Shown: positions 62,175 to 64,000 of the stretch, piece by piece
Position numbering within the stretch: the first letter of the stretch is position 1
Layout of the letters: the number at the start of each line of letters is the position of its first letter
Source: Bacillota bacterium
GTDB taxonomy: Bacteria; Bacillota; Clostridia; Christensenellales; JAEXRW01
NCBI GenBank assembly: GCA_023454175.1
Contig: JAEXRW010000025.1
Span: 496,001 to 560,000, forward strand
Direction of reading: 5' to 3'
Length of the DNA: 64,000 nt
Notes under the pieces: generated by a model
Told to the model about the DNA's origin: nothing
Seen by the model: the letters and a program-made list of their open reading frames with translations, nothing else
Database searches by the model: none
Made by a program: the position numbers and the translations under genes

Positions 62175-63661
62175 ATTTTTGTCCCCCCTATAGAATGTGT
62201 CAGGATATTTTCTTCAGAAATTTCTTCTTTTTCAAGTTCGGCTTTGACCTCTCCGTTTTTCATCACGAGCACCCTGTCGCTCATGGCGATGACTTCCGGC
62301 ATGTCGGAGGATACCATGATGATCGCTTTGCCTTGTTTGAGCAGGTCTATCATGATCTGGTAGATTTCCTGTTTGGCGCCAACGTCGATACCGCGGGTCG
62401 GTTCGTCAAAAATGAATATCTCACCGTCCGTGTTAAACCATTTGGCCAGGACGACCTTCTGCTGGTTCCCGCCCGACAGGTTCCCCACGATCACTCCGGA
62501 ATCATTCGCCTTGGTGCCGAGCGCCTTAATATACTTATCACCGACCTTGTAGTCCTCCACCTGGTTCATAAAAAACTTTTTGGTGTTTACAAGGTTGGCC
62601 ACTATCGTATTGAATGCGATCGAATGTCTCAGGAATAGGCCTGTATTTTGCCTGTCCTCGGTGATGAAACACATCTTGTTTTTTATCGCATTTTTGGGAG
62701 AACTCTTTTTAACGCATTTGCCATTGATGATGATTTCACCATTGTCCAGGTTGGCGGCGCCAAACAGCACGTCCATCAATTCGGAACGTCCTGAACCCAC
62801 CATTCCGGCAAATCCGAGTATCTCGCCTTTTTTGAGCTGGAAGCTTATGTTTTTTGCACCGTTGCCGGTAACGTTTTTGGCTTCAAACACGACGTCGCCA
62901 GTCGTAACTGCTTCACGTTTGTAAAACGTGGACGGGTCACGTCCTACCATGTCTTTTATGAGCTTCTGCTCTGTCAATTCTTTGATGTCATAGGTATTGA
63001 CCTTCTGGCCATCCCGAAGCACCGTCACCCTGTCTGCGATGCGGAATACTTCCTCCAGATGGTGTGAGATATAGATGATTCCTATCCCGGTCTTCTTGAT
63101 AGTCTGGATGATCTCCAGCAAATGTTCGATCTCGGAAGCCGAGAAGGATGCTGTTGGTTCATCCAGAATGATTACTTTCCGTTGGAAAATCAGGCCTTTG
63201 GCTATTTCAACGGTTTTTTGCTGGCCGCTGCTCAATTCTCCTACCAAAGTATCCGGGCTCATGTCACTTTGGAGGTATTTCAGCACATCTGCAGTCTTTT
63301 TGCGCATCTCGGGTTTCTGCACAAAACCTGCTTTATCGATCTCCAGACCCGTGAATATGTTTTCAGTGATATCTAGGTGTTTGAATACCGTATGCTCCTG
63401 ATATATGGTCTGAATTCCCAGAGATTGCGCCGTATGCGGGTTCAGCTTGACTCTTTTCCCTTCAAACAGGATCTCGCCGCCTTCATCCGGCGTATATGCG
63501 CCCGATAAAACCTTTATAAGCGTAGATTTTCCCGCGCCATTTTCGCCGCAAAGGCAATGAACCTCTCCCTGCTTCAGGTCAAACGATATGTTTTGCAGCG
63601 CTTTCACACCGGGAAAGGTTTTTGATATGTTGTTCAACCGAAGGATCTCTTCTTGAGGCAT
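62171..63661 (-). CDS. Sugar ABC transporter ATPase, RbsA-like, two nucleotide-binding domains
   Basis: About 496 residues with two ABC domains. The first has Walker A CGENGAGKST near 38, signature LSSGQQKTVEIAKG near 134 and Walker B VIILDEPTASFSA. The second has GFAGMVGSGRSELMDVL, signature LSGGNQQKVVLAKW near 395 and FIFDEPTRGIDVG. The second Walker A is degenerate (MVGSGRS), as is normal for this family. The ATG at 63659-63661 with GGAGGGGG 8 bases upstream is preferred. Confidence 0.94.
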   Translation of the reverse strand: MPQEEILRLNNISKTFPGVKALQNISFDLKQGEVHCLCGENGAGKSTLIKVLSGAYTPDEGGEILFEGKRVKLNPHTAQSLGIQTIYQEHTVFKHLDITENIFTGLEIDKAGFVQKPEMRKKTADVLKYLQSDMSPDTLVGELSSGQQKTVEIAKGLIFQRKVIILDEPTASFSASEIEHLLEIIQTIKKTGIGIIYISHHLEEVFRIADRVTVLRDGQKVNTYDIKELTEQKLIKDMVGRDPSTFYKREAVTTGDVVFEAKNVTGNGAKNISFQLKKGEILGFAGMVGSGRSELMDVLFGAANLDNGEIIINGKCVKKSSPKNAIKNKMCFITEDRQNTGLFLRHSIAFNTIVANLVNTKKFFMNQVEDYKVGDKYIKALGTKANDSGVIVGNLSGGNQQKVVLAKWFNTDGEIFIFDEPTRGIDVGAKQEIYQIMIDLLKQGKAIIMVSSDMPEVIAMSDRVLVMKNGEVKAELEKEEISEENILTHSIGGTKI

Positions 63662-63927
63662 TATTCCAACCCCCTCCACAATTACGCTTTTATACGTTTA
63701 AGTTATCTTATGTACTCAAATCGCTGATTTCTTCGGTAATCACAATACGCTATGTGAAAACTTTCAATATACAACATTTATCCAGCATTTATACGATTAA
63801 ATTTCTATTCTTAATTTTACATATTAATTCGTCAAATGCAATAGTAAGTTTTTCATATGTACTATCCTATTACATATGAAGTCTCATATATGAATCATAT
63901 ACGGCCAGAGAGGCAGTCTGCAGCTAT
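63662..63927. promoter_or_regulatory. Control region upstream of the sugar ABC operon
   Basis: No gene is present. The ABC promoter (minus strand TTGAGT, 19 bases, TATAAA at 63689-63719) overlaps operator TTATACGTTTAA at 63690-63701. A second operator-like site TTATACGATTAA lies at 63789-63800, 99 bases away, which could allow DNA looping. Confidence 0.7.
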
Positions 63928-64000
63928 TTATCTCTTGCCATATGTCATGGTTGTTTCAAACATAGCAGTAATGTTTTCGGGTCTGGCTTCATCGATGAGC
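63928..64000 (-). CDS. C-terminal end of an unidentified gene (possibly uroporphyrinogen-decarboxylase-like)
   Basis: The minus strand reads LIDEARPENITAMFETTMTY then GKR and a TAA at 63928-63930; the rest is off the right edge. ARPENITAMFET resembles the end of uroporphyrinogen decarboxylase/methyltransferase-like proteins, which occur in sugar clusters, but the stretch is too short for a firm call. Confidence 0.4.
   Translation of the reverse strand, partial: LIDEARPENITAMFETTMTYGKR

Noticed and set aside
1..64000. CRISPR arrays, transposases or insertion sequences
   Set aside because: No regularly spaced 20-40 base repeats and no transposase motifs were seen; the only mobile-element marker is the tyrosine integrase.

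Overview
This 64 kb window looks like a chromosomal segment of a low-to-mid GC Firmicute, most likely a Clostridia-type bacterium. The clues are SepF and DivIVA, a GerM-type spore-germination lipoprotein, RqcH, a PyrR-controlled pyr operon, an RsbV/RsbW/SigB module and many strong AGGAGG-type ribosome binding sites. The species cannot be named from sequence alone.

Region 1 (1 to about 16.95 kb) is accessory DNA. It holds the 5' part of a HerA-type ATPase running off the left edge, a badly broken Y-family DNA polymerase, an intact-looking type III restriction-modification pair (mod, res), and a phage-type replication module. That module has a VRR-NUC fragment, a VapE-type primase/helicase, a family A DNA polymerase, a DUF2815 ssDNA-binding protein and a small HTH protein. 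A zinc-finger hypothetical protein and a tyrosine integrase follow. The integrase ends beside the 3' end of a tRNA-Lys gene, which is the typical layout of an element integrated in a tRNA gene. The other end of the element is not in the window.

Region 2 (16.95-17.76 kb) is an eight-gene tRNA cluster on the minus strand (Arg, His, Gln, Lys, Leu, Gly, Gly, Lys in transcription order), all with encoded CCA and one near-consensus promoter.

Region 3 (17.8-41.6 kb) is core chromosome: gerM-rph-rdgB-yfcE; rqcH; pyrR-B-C-F-carB-pyrK-D-E with a PyrR attenuator but without carA; rluD and a DUF5665 gene; an HlyD-like gene with yggS-sepF-divIVA; a small ribbon-helix-helix gene with a repeated operator; a SigB stress module with two anti-sigma-type ATPases; a Cu/Zn superoxide dismutase; and an M24 peptidase.

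Region 4 (41.6-64 kb) is a sugar-use island. It holds araA-araD-ribulokinase, two LacI regulators, three sugar phosphate isomerase/epimerase-like TIM barrels, two Gfo/Idh/MocA oxidoreductases, a phosphomannose-isomerase-like cupin, a frameshifted FGGY kinase, a zinc alcohol dehydrogenase, a GH4 glycosidase, and an RbsA/RbsC/RbsB-like sugar ABC transporter. A LacI-type operator close to TTAAACGTATAA recurs upstream of at least five transcription units, generally over or beside the -10 element. This suggests one regulon linking arabinose use, the GH4/dehydrogenase cluster and the transporter.
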